Assembly (NCBI GenBank): GCA_944548615.1 | Contig: OX155972.1 | Coordinates: 24,738,011-24,802,010 of the forward strand | From: Micropterix aruncella | Lineage: Eukaryota; Arthropoda; Insecta; Lepidoptera; Micropterigidae | Length of the DNA stretch: 64,000 nt | Reading direction: 5' to 3' | In this document: positions 30,788-47,900 of the stretch, one piece after another | How positions within the stretch are numbered: the stretch's first letter is position 1 | How the letters are laid out: each line of letters opens with the position of its first letter | The notes under the pieces: model-generated | The model's input: only the letters and a program-made list of their open reading frames with translations | The model's database searches: none | Told to the model about the DNA's origin: nothing | Program-made: the position numbers and the translations under genes

Positions 30788-31387
30788 AAGCTATTGCATA
30801 GCTTTTATCGCGGGCTAGGCCAGCGCGGCGACCGAATGAAGAAATTTCTTAACGAAAATTAATGATTTTAAACTGATAATTACGTCTAAACGAGTACTGC
30901 CTACGTTTCGAAAAAAATATATGTTAAACAAGAACATTTTCTTAATATTCTTAGCTTTGAATATTTTAGAATTTGTTTATATTACATAGTGTAATTAATT
31001 TGTGAAATTAGGTTTAACCGAACACAAAAACGACTACTACGCAAATACTATCTGGCGTATTATTATGAAACCTGTACCATTTTAAAGATAATTTAATTAT
31101 CTATCTTTTTATCTACGATTTTTTCGAATAATCAGTTTTTTTGCTTTATCGAATAAAAAATTCGTGCGCGGCGCTCTATCGGAAGACGTTTAAATAGTTC
31201 CGAATCATTTGCTTCCGGAGCCGCAAATGATTCGGAGTAATTTCAACGTTTTCTGATAGAGCGCAGTTATCTGATATCCGAAAAAAATAAAATAAATAAA
31301 ATAAATAAATAATTATAATGGCATAGGTAAGTTGTTAAAAATGCTATGCAATAGCTTTACCGCGGCAGTCCCCGAGTGCCACACGTA
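30788..31387 (-). mobile_element. ~600-bp hairpin repeat, copy 4 (inverted)
   Basis: Reverse-orientation counterpart of copy 1, separated from copy 3 by the same AT-rich spacer. The composite (29965-31387) is 1423 bp against 1422 bp in the left arm, with only a few differences, such as GCGCGCACG here against GCGCGAACG, and AATCAG here against AATCCG when both are read on the same strand. Confidence 0.8.
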
Positions 31388-35920
<4,533 letters not shown>

Positions 35921-35974
35921 TGATATCAAATTTTGGTTGATAAACATTTAAACTCACTGTGTTTTTATGTTAAC

Positions 35975-37171
35975 ATGATAACAACACATTCTCCTTTCTT
36001 ATTTCAAGAAGCTCATAAAATAGTTAACAATTCTGTAACAGATTTACGAAATATTAGATTAAAACACGATAAAAAGTTCCTTAATTTACTAAAGAACTTT
36101 CAGAAAATTTGCATTATCCCAAGTAACAATACACGAAACATTTTGAACCCAGTTTCCATTTCAAATTACAGTCATTCCAATGTTAACAAAACAAGGAATT
36201 CAAATTCACTTCGAAATGTTATCCCAGCAGTTCACCAAGGTACTCTTTCCTCACCGATGCACACCCTATCAGTAAACCAAATTACTAACAATATATTTCC
36301 ATTAGTATCAGATTCCGTACCAATACGTGCCACATTAGTAAACCAAATTAATAACAGTATAACACCATCAGTATCATATTCTAATAATATACAAGGTCCA
36401 TCTCCTAGAGAAAAAAATGCTGTTAAAAACTTGTCATCCAAAGTAATTAACCACAATGAATATTTAGTATTAGCTAAAGGTCTAAATTTCACACCGACTC
36501 AAAATGTGAACCATTTTAGTTTTGGTAATGATGTTGTTAAATTTTGTCGTAATTTAAGATGGCGCGAATTTTGGCATTCAAATCAAAAGAATAACAATAA
36601 TAATATTAAATTACACAATGCACTAGCTCAATTTTGTCCACACTCTAATAAAGAACCCCCTCCATTACCAAAAAATCATCCGGTAGAAAAATTTATTACT
36701 ATTTTATTAAACAAAGTAACACAGCCATCTTTTCTAAATAGCCTCAAACCAACATCAAACTTGTCAGTAGATGAACGTGCAGCTCTTGAGAGTCTTAGCA
36801 AGGATACCAGCATCGTCATTTTGCCGGCTGATAAAGGTTCCACTACTGTCATACTTAACAAAACTGACTATGTTACTGAAGGCTTGAGACAACTTAGAGA
36901 TGAAACTTTCTATAAAAAACTATCCAGAGATCCAAACAAAAATTTTGCAGTGAAAATAAAAAAATATATTGAACAAAATAAATCAAATGAAAAATTATCA
37001 GACGAAGATGTTAAAACTTTAATTCCTGATCCTATCCGAACTCCAAATTTTTACCTATTACCTAAAATTCACAAGCCTAATAATCCTGGACGACCGATAG
37101 TCGCAAGCTTTAACTCTCCGACAGAAAGAATTTCGGCTTTTGTAGAGATTATTTTTTACAACCTTTTGTGA
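35975..37171 (+). pseudogene. Penelope-like RT polyprotein, N-terminal part (frameshifted)
   Basis: From the first ATG (35975) the frame runs about 398 residues. The N-terminal half matches the Asn/Lys-rich leader of Penelope RTs (GLNFTPT near 36482, then NLRWREFW). Next come ADKGSTTVILNKTDY (about 36825-36870) and the PLE-specific block YLLPKIHKPNNPGRPIVASF (about 37052-37111). The frame then slips near 37145-37160, in a run of T after TTTGTAGAGATTATT, and stops at 37169-37171. The rest of the RT continues in the frame starting at 37168. A 1-bp indel in a T6 run would explain the break; it could be genuine decay or a sequencing error. Confidence 0.88.
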
Positions 37172-38634
37172 AAAATCTAAATTCTCATATCAAAGACAGC
37201 TATCATTTTATTGATATTTTAAAGAATACTGTAATTCCAAAGTCAGACGACCTATTATTTGTTACTATTGACGCCATATCCCTGTATAGCAATATTCCTC
37301 ATAATTTAGGATTGGAAGCCATTTCTTATTTTCTTGATGAGAGACCTCATCCTCAAATACCTTCTACAGATTTTCTTTGCAAATTAGCCGAGTTTGTCTT
37401 AACGTGTAATGCTTTCTCCTTTGAAGATGAATTTTATCTTCAAATTAAAGAGACTGCTATGGGCACGCGAATGGCACCTTCGTATGCCAACCTTTTCATG
37501 GGATTATTCGAGCAAAATTTTCTTCAAACGCAAAATTTAAAACCCATATTATGGTATAGATTTATTGACGACATAGTAATGATTTGGCCACACGGACAAA
37601 CTACTCTAACAACCTTTCTTGACGACCTAAATAATTTTGGCCCTTTGAATTTCACTCATACCATTTCTAAATCACAAATTACTTTCTTAGATGTTGATTT
37701 AACAATTTTCGAAGGTAAAATTAAAACCGCGATTCATATAAAACCTACAAATAAAGAACAGTATTTACACTTTGATAGCTGTCATCCATTTCACACCAAG
37801 AGATCCATTCCCTATTCAATGTCCATTCGCGGACACCGTTTAGTTAACAACAAAGAAAATTTAGATAAATATCTCAATAATCTAAAGCAATCTCTTCTTG
37901 AAAGAAAATACCCTGCTCCTCTATTGGATAAACATATTCTAAACTCTGAAGTAAAATATATACCAAAACCTAAAATTTCTTCAAATAAAAATAATAATAA
38001 AAATAAAATCTTTCTTAGCACCACTTATTTTCCTGGTGCTGAGAAACTGCGAGATATATTATCTGATTTATTCCCCATCATTTCTAATGATGCATCCACT
38101 AAGGATCTCTTAGATTCACCGCCAATTTTATCTTTCCGCAGACCACCTAATATTAGATCAATATTAAACAAAACAAAAAATAATCAAAATTTCTCTATTG
38201 GTAATAATACTTTTGGCCTTCAACCTTGTGGTCGTCCACGTTGTAAAACTTGTCCTCTGTTAGATCTAAGTCCTTTTTTTACCAGTCCAAATACTACTAA
38301 TAGTTACAGGGTTCCCTTTCATTGCAGTTGTATTTCAAAAAATATAGTATATCAACTTCTGTGCAGGACTTGTGATGCCTTTTATATCGGTGAAACAACA
38401 ACACCACTTAATATTAGACTAAATAATCATAGGGCTAGTGTAGGAAATGAAAGCCAACTCCCAATATCTTTACATGCCAGGGCACATAATTTATCTTTTG
38501 ATCAATGTTTTAAAGTTAAAATAATAAAATGCCTTGGTGATAATGCAAAAGAAAGGGACGTCAAATCTTGGAAATTGGCTTATATTTAAATTTTAGGCGC
38601 TTGCAAAGGTTCCGGTCTCAATAGGCAAAATTAA
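37168..38634 (+). pseudogene. Penelope-like RT core and GIY-YIG endonuclease (continuation)
   Basis: Continues the protein in the shifted frame. RT motif A is TIDAISLYSNIPH (about 37264-37302) and motif B is GTRMAPSYANLFMG (about 37461-37502). Motif C is RFIDDIVM (about 37558-37581, with both Asp), followed by SQITFLDVDL. A Cys-rich linker CGRPRCKTC (about 38227-38253) precedes the endonuclease, whose GIY-YIG core reads NIVYQLLC ... AFYIGETTTPLNIRLNNH (about 38341-38430), keeping the conserved Tyr, Gly, Arg and His. A TAA at 38587-38589 interrupts the end; the same frame continues with a further 14 codons, including GSGLN, the usual PLE terminus, to TAA at 38632-38634. All catalytic motifs are intact; the frameshift and late stop are the only lesions. 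Confidence 0.9.
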
Positions 38635-38635
38635 T

Positions 38636-39097
38636 AAGGTTTATCATATTATCATAATCATCAAATGCTTTTTATTTTAATTTATAATCATTCATTTTAA
38701 AATAACGTTTTGCACGGTTTGTTATGGTACCTTAACTAAATCGTGTAAAATATTATTAATCCATTTCTTTTTGTTCGATTATTTGTCACATATCTTGACG
38801 ACGGCTGAGCCGAAATATTGATATACATTTTATAAAAATCATTAATATTTAAGAAACACTAATCGCCTATTATTTTCCAGCATTCATTCTCGTCTTTCGC
38901 ATTGTTGTGTTGCCGCTGTAGGACAGTAGGAAGCCAGTTTGATCAGGTTCCAATACCACAACAGGAAACACTTAGCAAACACTGAAAGAAGAGAAGAAAA
39001 AGGCGTGGAGTCACTCCTGGTCGCCACAGACCAGATAAGTGCCCTTTCATTATTTTATCATTTCATTTATTTAGTAATAAACATAATTTCAATTTGA
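38636..39097 (-). repeat. Right inverted terminal repeat of the Penelope-like element
   Basis: Reverse complement of 35421-35920 apart from the ~38-bp gap and a few substitutions. It begins right after the end of the coding frame. Confidence 0.92.
38791..38822 (+). ncRNA. Degenerate hammerhead-ribozyme-like segment
   Basis: The string CTTGACGAC-GGC-TGA-GCC-GAAAT resembles the hammerhead core (CUGANGA, short stem II, GAAA) that is known from the terminal repeats of Penelope-like elements. Stem GGC/GCC and GAAA are present, but the first core block deviates by one base (UUGACGA, plus an extra C), so activity is doubtful. A reverse copy lies at 35702-35723. Confidence 0.3.
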
Positions 39098-39126
39098 AAA
39101 AATAATAATTTACACATTTACAATCA

Positions 39127-40173
<1,047 letters not shown>

Positions 40174-40467
40174 GACGATCAAGCATGCTTGACAAGCTTC
40201 GCGTCGCGGGCAGGGAGGGGATAGTAAACCGCAGGATATATGCAAATATTTTTTTGTAATATTTAGCAAAAATGCCTAATTTTGTAGTTTATACTAGGGA
40301 GTCACGTCAATTAGACGTAATTGATTGATGAATGACCTGACTCCCTGTTATAAAACTACAAAATTAGGCATTTTTCGTAAATATTTTAAAAAATATTTGC
40401 ATATTTCCTACGGTTTACGATCCCCTCCCAGCCCGCGACGCGGTGCTTGACAAGCATGCTTGATCGT
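40174..40467. mobile_element. Fold-back MITE-like element (~290 bp)
   Basis: Nearly a full-length palindrome. ACGATCAAGCATGCTTGACA at the left is repeated in reverse at the right end, followed inward by matching GCGTCGCGGGC, GGGAGGGGAT, TGCAAATATTTTTT and AAAATGCCTAATTTTGTAGT blocks. The centre is about 40318. No ORF. Target duplications not resolved. Confidence 0.75.
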
Positions 40468-40826
40468 GCCCCTTACAAACGCTGAGTTCACAATTCTTTA
40501 CATTTTCCGCAAATTCGGATGATTAAGTAACCTTGGGATGGAGGGGGGGGGGGTCCGGCCGCTGATTACGTCTGTTGACATGGTGGAACCCTGAAAATCC
40601 CAAATACGTGATTACGTAATATGTGGACGGACCGCTAAACTCATAACCGCGTTGAAATTGCACAATCAGAGAGCTGTATTCAAATGATTACGACACAGTT
40701 TATCTTAATTACTGCTATATAGTAAAATATAAATATAATATAAGACGAAATTGTTAAAAATTAATTTAGTTTTTAGCTTCTCTTGAAAAATATTTATTTT
40801 TGACTTACACGGTACTTTTGTTTAAA
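40468..40826. other. Intergenic sequence before satellite B
   Basis: Contains a G homopolymer (about 40543-40552). No gene or repeat recognised. Confidence 0.5.
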
Positions 40827-41702
40827 AAAAATAAAATTTTGAAACATTAGATTCTGTCAGAATCGCGATATCTCTTACCGTTTAGGAGCTATCGACGATT
40901 TTCTCTTTTACCAAATTTTGTACTAAATCACCTGTTTTCGACAAAAAATTAACGGCCTAAACTGCGGAACCACTCCACCGATTCCAATCTTCTTTTCGGC
41001 AGTCGAATCACCACGTGACAGACGGTGGCAGAATTGTTTCAGGATGTTGTTTTATTTGATATTGTTGGTTTTTTAATAGTATAAAAATATTGGTAAACAA
41101 TTTATATACTAGGCGGATATTCATAATCGCCGAATGAATTAGCGGTAATTACACTTTACTTACAAGAAAAAAAAATATCAAAAAAAAAAATCGAAAAAAC
41201 TGTCAAATTTGAAAATATTTTTTTTTTGTGGCGTAGGGCCCAAAATTTTGTCAGAATCGTGATATCTCTTACCGTTTAGGAGATATCGTCGATTTTCTCT
41301 TTTTCCAAATTTTTCACGAAACCACTTGTTTCCAACGAAAATTCATCGGCCTAGCACCAATTGGGATCTGTCTTAAAAAAAAAAAAATTTGAAACATTAG
41401 ATTCTGTCAGAATCGCGATATCTCTTACCGTTTAGGAGCTATCGACGATTTTCTCTTTTACCAAATTTTTCACTAAATCACCTGTTTTCGACAAAAAATT
41501 AACGGCCTAAACTGCGGAACCACTCCACCAATTCCAATCTTCTTTTCGGCAGTCGAATCACCACGTGACAGACGGTGGCAGAATTGTTTCAGGATGTTGT
41601 TTGATTTGATATTTTTGGTTTTTTAATAGTATAAAAATATTGGTAAACAATTTATATACTAGGCGGATATTCATAATCGCCGAATGAATTAGCGGTAATT
41701 AC
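40827..41702 (+). repeat. Satellite B array, block 1 (forward)
   Basis: About 1.6 units. The landmark AGGCGGATATTCATAATCGC is at 41111 and 41661 (550 bp apart). Each unit has two related halves: half A (GTCAGAATCGCGATATCTCT...GGAGCTATCGACGATTTTC) and half B (GTCAGAATCGTGATATCTCT...GGAGATATCGTCGATTTTC). The P-like transposon interrupts the array immediately after GCGGTAATTAC. Confidence 0.95.
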
Positions 41703-41917
41703 CATAGATGTATTATACTACCGTTAGATTGGCAATGCGAAAGAGAAAGAACATAGATACCGGTATGTTAGAGCGCGATAGACAGGCGAGACCACTCACG
41801 TACACGCTATCGGCCTGTATCGGCCCAACGTCAGTTGTGAACGAAACAAATCCCGCTTAATTTTCCAAAATCTCGCGTTTAAAGGTGTAATTTGGTGTTT
41901 TATAGACGTAATCAATT

Positions 41918-43745
41918 ATGGTTACTTGTGCAGTAGCTGGATGTAACTCATCAAAGAAAGAAAATCCACAGAAATATTGATTTCACATGTAAGTACGATT
42001 GAAAGATTTAGTTATCTAAATGCAATATTTTGGAACTCTATACATGAAAATTATCCTGAAATGGATGGGTAGTAATATTGCATTTTGTAATATTAATGCT
42101 CGGAATGCGTAGGAATTGAATTTAACGTAATATTTAATACGTGAATTGCTAGTATTTCTAACCTCAAATGTATAGTGACAGCGCTAATATCGATGTCCAC
42201 ATATCGATATGTAACTTGGCTGACAACGGCATGCCGTACATGCGGCCTTATTAGAAGAGATCGTAACAAGTAAAGTAGACAGCAAAAATACTATATAATG
42301 TAAAAATGTTAATGGTAGTGAGATATATACGATGGTTTATAAAAAAATGGGAATATTAAAAATCCTACACGGTCAAAAATTAATATTAAAAAATTACAAA
42401 AAAATAGCCTACCCTGAATAGTCAGTATCGCGATATCACCAAGGCTGAAATCTTTTATTTCATGCGAGTTTTTGCATCCATATTTCGATTAAACAAAAAT
42501 ATTTTATAGGTTACATTTATTTCCGTACGAATTGGTACAATAAAGATTTTTTTATGTTTTCAAATGGCATGCCAATATCTTACGAAAATATAAATCTATT
42601 TTAGTATATTCTATTTGTAATTTGTAAAGATTGTGCTACACACAACAAGGGACCGAATTATTTTTTTGTGCTTTACATTCTTCAAATGTTGTCCCGAAAA
42701 TGCACCGAAAATGCACCGAACTTTACGTTTCTTGTCTATATTCCACAAAGTTTAAGTAAATATACTCTACTTATTCCGATCTCTGCTTGATAGAAATTTT
42801 AACAAATTTCTGTTTTTAGGGTTCTGGAGTCAAATAGCATTCTTATAAATATCCTTACAATATAATTTTGAAATGTTTCAGATTTCCTGTAAATTATGAT
42901 ATTCGACAGAAATGGCTAAAAATGACAAATAGGGAAATTGGGGCCCAAATAAACATTCAACTTTATGCAGCAGACACTTTGAACAAAAATGTTTTGCCAA
43001 TAGAGGCTCTCAAAGAGTAAAGCTGCGGTCTGGTTCAATACCCACATTGTTCATGCCCGTAAGTTATTTCCTAATTATTCATTTTATTATCTGTACGGTC
43101 TGCTCAATGATCAATGGTAACACCTGCACTAGTTATATGATCGCCACTACTACGGAATTGAGGAAACTCAACGTCAATGTGTTTTTATTGATATGCATAT
43201 TATGTTTATGCATGTCCAACAGTCTGTGTATTCGCTACCAGCGTTAACCTTATTCATTAATTAAAATTCATTATTCTGATATACTTTCATTTTAATCATA
43301 TTGTGTAACACAGATACACCTACACTTTCTAATAATATAAAGCGGTAAAGTTTGTTTGTTGGTATAGGGTAATCTCGGATGTTATACGTCCGATTTTTAA
43401 AATTGTTTAACCGATTTAAAGTTACGCTATTCCCGAATGAGTATATTTTATGTAAATACCATGAGGATGAGACCGCAATCAAATCCACTTATGCATACAA
43501 TAATAATATTTCTTTGCAGGTTGAATTGAAACCAACACGCAAAGTGTCATCATATGTCTACAGAGATATATCTCCGGTTGCCAATACCTCTACAGCAAAC
43601 GTTGTTGGTCTGGGAAAATACCCCGAGGAAGAAAAAGTTGAAGAAAACAATTGACATTCTCAGGAGACGGTTAGACATTAAACAAAAAAAAACTGAAAAA
43701 TGTAAGGGCACAAAAAAAACGGGCATGTGAAAAAGTCATAAAATT
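41918..43745 (+). pseudogene. Remnant P-like transposase: THAP domain plus coiled coil
   Basis: Three exons can be traced. Exon 1 (41918-41988) starts MVTCAVAGCNSSKKENPQKY with the first two zinc ligands (C-x4-C), has an in-frame TGA at 41978-41980, and ends at a GTAAGT donor. Exon 2 (42882-43058) follows a TTTCAG acceptor in matching phase. It gives FPVNYDIRQKW, then, after a frameshift near 42940, the third and fourth ligands in LCSRHF and the THAP-end motif SIPTLF, and finishes at GTAAGT. Exon 3 (from 43520, acceptor TTTGCAG) has a frameshift near 43621, then a basic coiled coil (LKKTIDILRRRLD). No RNase H-like catalytic domain follows. The order THAP then coiled coil is that of P-element transposase. 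At least one stop and two frameshifts make it non-functional. Confidence 0.8.
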
Positions 43746-43932
43746 GTCTCAAGTGATAAAATGTAATGTAACATACCTGATCATATACATACGTTGTTTT
43801 TTCCAATTTTGTTTTGATACTTCCTATTGTGTGATTATTTTTTATATAAAGTGCTTGATGACTATTATTATTCTTATAATAATTATCTATTTTATATGTA
43901 TACTCATGTACATGGATTCAGCTCTATTTTTT

Positions 43933-44525
43933 AAGCTATTGCATAGCTTTTATCGCTGGCCTAGGCCAGCGCGGCGACCGAATGAAGAAATTTCTTAACG
44001 AAAATTAATGATTTTAAACTGATAATTACGTCTAAACGAGTACTGTTTACGATTCGAAAAAAATATATGTTAAACAAGAACCTTTTCCTAATATTCTTAG
44101 CTTTGAATATTTTAGATTTTGTTTATGTTACATAGTGTAATAATTTGTGAAATTAGGTCTAACCGAACACAAAAACGACTACTACGCAAATACTATCTGG
44201 CATATTATTATGAAACCTGCACCATTTATCTATAATTTATCAGATAATTTAATTATTTATCTTTTTTCTACGATTTTTTTCGAATAATCCGGTTTTTTTG
44301 CTTTATCGAATAAAAAATTCGTGCGCGGCGCTCTATCGGAAGACGTTATTCCGAATCATTTGCTACCGCAGCCGCAAATGATTCGGAATAATTTCAATGT
44401 TTTCAGATAGAGCGCAGTTATCTGATATCAGAAAAAATAAAATAAATAAATAATTATAATTGCATAAGTTGTTAAAAATGCTATGCAATAGCTTTACCGC
44501 GGCAGTCCCCGAGTGCCACACGTAT
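43933..44525 (-). mobile_element. ~600-bp hairpin repeat, copy 5 (inside the P-like element)
   Basis: Same element as copies 1-4, in reverse orientation, starting AAGCTATTGCATAGC and ending GAGTGCCACACGTA. Flanks TATTTTT on both sides may be the target duplication. This copy outside satellite A shows the element's true single-copy limits and that it moves independently of the satellite. Confidence 0.8.
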
Positions 44526-44951
44526 TTTTATTTTATTTTATTTGTCTGCCGTGTAAAGCCAACTTGAGTCAACGCTATTGTCGAATTAATATTTATGCTT
44601 TAATAGTTTTATATCTACATATAAACTGACGAATTCTATTATGCGATAATTAGCTTTAATTAATAATTCATGCTTTTATTGTATATTCTGAATGAATAAA
44701 TTGAATACTGAATACTGAATTATTATTTCTTCTTATTTATTGACACTTGTACACACACGTTAAATCGGGAAACAAGATACCAGCCAATTTTTATCGATAA
44801 TCTCAGTTTAGGCAGTGATTGCACAGCACTATTTTTGTCGCCCACACGCACACACGCACATTACACGCACACCAGTGTATTTTTATTTTAGTCTCGCCTC
44901 ACTGACTCTATTGCCAATCTAACGGTAGTACCTACCTATACTACATCTATG

Positions 44952-47900
44952 GTAATTACACTTTACTTACTTAAATTTCGAAAAAACTGTCAAATTTGAA
45001 AATATTTTTTTTTGTGGTGTAGGGCCCAAAATTTTGTCAGAAACGTGATATCTCTTACCGTTTAGGAGATATCGTCGATTTTCTCTTTTTCCAAATTTTT
45101 CACGAAACCACTTGTTTCCGACGAAAATTCATCGGCCTAGCACCAATTGGGATGTCTTAAAAAAAATAAAATTTTGAAACATTAGATTCTGTCAGAATCG
45201 CGATATCTCTTACCGTTAAGGAGCTATCGACGATTTTCTCTTTTACCAAATTTTTCACTAAATCACCTGTTTTCGACAAAAAATTAACGGCCTTAACTCC
45301 GGAACCACTCCACCGATTCCAATCTTCTTTTCGGCAGTCGAATCACCACGTGACAGACGGTGGCAGAATTGTTTCAGGATGTTGTTTTATTTGATATTTT
45401 TGGTTTTTAAATAGTATAAAAATATTGGTAAACAATTTTTATACTAGGCGGATATTCATAATCGCCGAATGAATTAGCGGTAATTACACTTACTTAAATT
45501 TCTAAAAAACTGTCAAATTTGAAAATATTTTTTTTTTGTGGTGTAGGGCCCAAAATTTTAGTCAGAATCGTGATATCTCTTACCGTTTAGGAGATATCGT
45601 CGATTATCTCTTTTTCTAAATTTTTCACGAAACCACTTGTTTCCGACGAAAATTCATCGGCCTAGCACCAATTGGGATCTGTCTTAAAAAAATAAAATTT
45701 TGAAACATTAGATTCTGTCAGAATCGCGATATCTCTTACCGTTTTGGAGCTATCGACGATTTTCTCTTTTACCAAATTTTTTACTAAATCACCTGTTTTC
45801 GACAAAAATTTAACGGCCTTAACTCCGGAACCACTCCACCGATTCCAATCTTCTTTTCGGCAGTCGAATCACCACGTGACAGACGGTGGGAGAATTGTTT
45901 CAGGATGTTGTTTTATTTGATATTTTTGGTTTTTAAATAGTATGAAAATATTGGTAAACAATTTATATACTAGGCGGATATGCATAATCGCCGAATGAAT
46001 TAGCGGTAATTACACTTTACTTACTTAAATTCCGAAAAAACTGTCAAATTTGAAAATAATTTTTTTTTGTGGTGTAGGGCCCAAAATTTTGTCAGAATCG
46101 TGATATCTCTTACCGTTTAGGAGATATCGTCGATTTTCTCTTTTACCAAATTTTTCACTAAATCACCCGTTTTCGACAAAAAATTAACGGCCTAAACTGC
46201 GGAACCACTCCACCGATTCCAATCGAATTTCGGCAGTCGAATCACCACGTGACAGACGGTGGCAGAATTGTTTCAGGATGTTGTTTTATTTGATATTTTT
46301 GGTTTTTAAATAGTATAAAAATATTGGTAAACAATTTATATACTAGGCGGATATTCATAATCGCCGAATGAATTAGCGGTAATTACACTTTACTTACTTA
46401 AATTTCGACAAAACCGTCAAATTTGAAAATATTTTATTTTGTGGTGTAGGGCCCAAAATTTTGTCAGAAACGTGATATCTCTTACCGATTAGGAGATATC
46501 GTCGATTTTCTCTTATTCCAAATTTTTCACGAAACCAATTGTTTCCGACGAAAATTCATCGGCCTAGCACCAATTGGGATCTGTCTAAAAAAATAAAATT
46601 TTGAAACATTAGATTCTGTCAGAATCGCGATATCTCTTACCGTTTAGGAGCTATCGACGATTTTCTCTTTTACCAAATTTTTCACTAAATCACCTGTTTT
46701 CGACAAAAAATTAACGGCCTAAACTGCGGAACCATTCCACCGATTCCAATCAGCTTTTCGGCAGTCGAATCACCACGTGACAGACGGTGGCAGAATTGTT
46801 TCAGGAAGTTGTTTTATTTGATATTGTTGGTTTTTTAATAGTATAAAAATATTGGTAAACAATTTATATACTAGGCGGATATTCATAATCGCCGAATGAA
46901 TTAGCGGTAATTACACTTTACTTACAAGAAAAAAAAAAATATCAAAAAAAAAATCGAAAAAACTGTCAAATTTGAAAATATTTTTTTTTGTGGCGTAGGG
47001 CCCAAAATTTTGTCAGAATCGTGATATCTCTTACCGTTTAGGAGATATCGTCGATTTTCTCTTTTTCCAAATTTTTCACGAAACCACTTGTTTCCAACGA
47101 AAATTCATCGGCCTAGCACTAATTGGGATCTGTCTTAAAAAAATTAAATTTTGAAACATTAGATTCTGTCAGAATCGCGATATCTCTTACCGTTTAGGAG
47201 CTATCGACGATTTTCTCTTTTACCAAATTTTTCACTAAATCACCTGTTTTCGACAAAAAATTAACGGCCTAAACTGCGGAACCACTCCACCGATTCCAAT
47301 CTTCTTTTCGGCAGTCGAATCACCACGTGACAGACGGTGGCAGAATTGTTTCAGGATGTTGTTTTATTTGATATTTTTGGTTTTTAAATAGTATAAAAAT
47401 ATTGGTAAACAATTTATATACTAGGCGGATATTCATAATCGCCGAATGAATTAGCGGTAATTACACTTTACTTACTTAAATTTCGAAAAAACTGTCAAAT
47501 TTGAAAATATTTTTTTTGTGGTGTAGGGCCCAAAATTTTGTCAGAAACGTGATATCTCTTACCGTTTAGGAGATATCGTCGATTTTCTCTTTTTCCAAAT
47601 TTTTCACGAAACCACTTGTTTCCGACGAAAATTCATTGGCCTAGCACCAATTGGGATCTGTCTTAAAAAAAATAAAATTTTGAAACATTAGATTCTGTCA
47701 GAATCGCGATATCTCTTACCGTTTAGGAGCTATCGACGATTTTCTCTTTTACCAAATTTTTCACTAAATCACCTGTTTTCGTCAAAAAATTAACGGCCTT
47801 AACTCCGGAACCACTCCACCGATTCCAATCTTCTTTTCGGCAGTCGAATCACCACGTGACAGACCGTGGCAGAATTGTTTCAGGTTGTTGTTTTATTTGA

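Larger units (their letters stand above)
41703..44951 (+). mobile_element. P-like DNA transposon (THAP type) with 8-bp target duplication
   Basis: The ends are CATAGATGTA...TACTACCGTTAGATTGGCAAT and its reverse, a terminal inverted repeat of about 30 bp with a small internal length difference. The flanks are an exact 8-bp duplication of satellite B, GTAATTAC at 41695-41702 and 44952-44959. Removing 3257 bp restores a normal 528-bp satellite unit. An 8-bp duplication plus an encoded THAP domain fits the P superfamily. The catalytic part of the transposase is not recognisable and a hairpin repeat has landed inside, so the copy is non-autonomous. Confidence 0.85.

Noticed and set aside
43047..43247. 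Hydrophobic 66-codon frame after THAP exon 2
   Set aside because: Lies over the intron between THAP exons 2 and 3.
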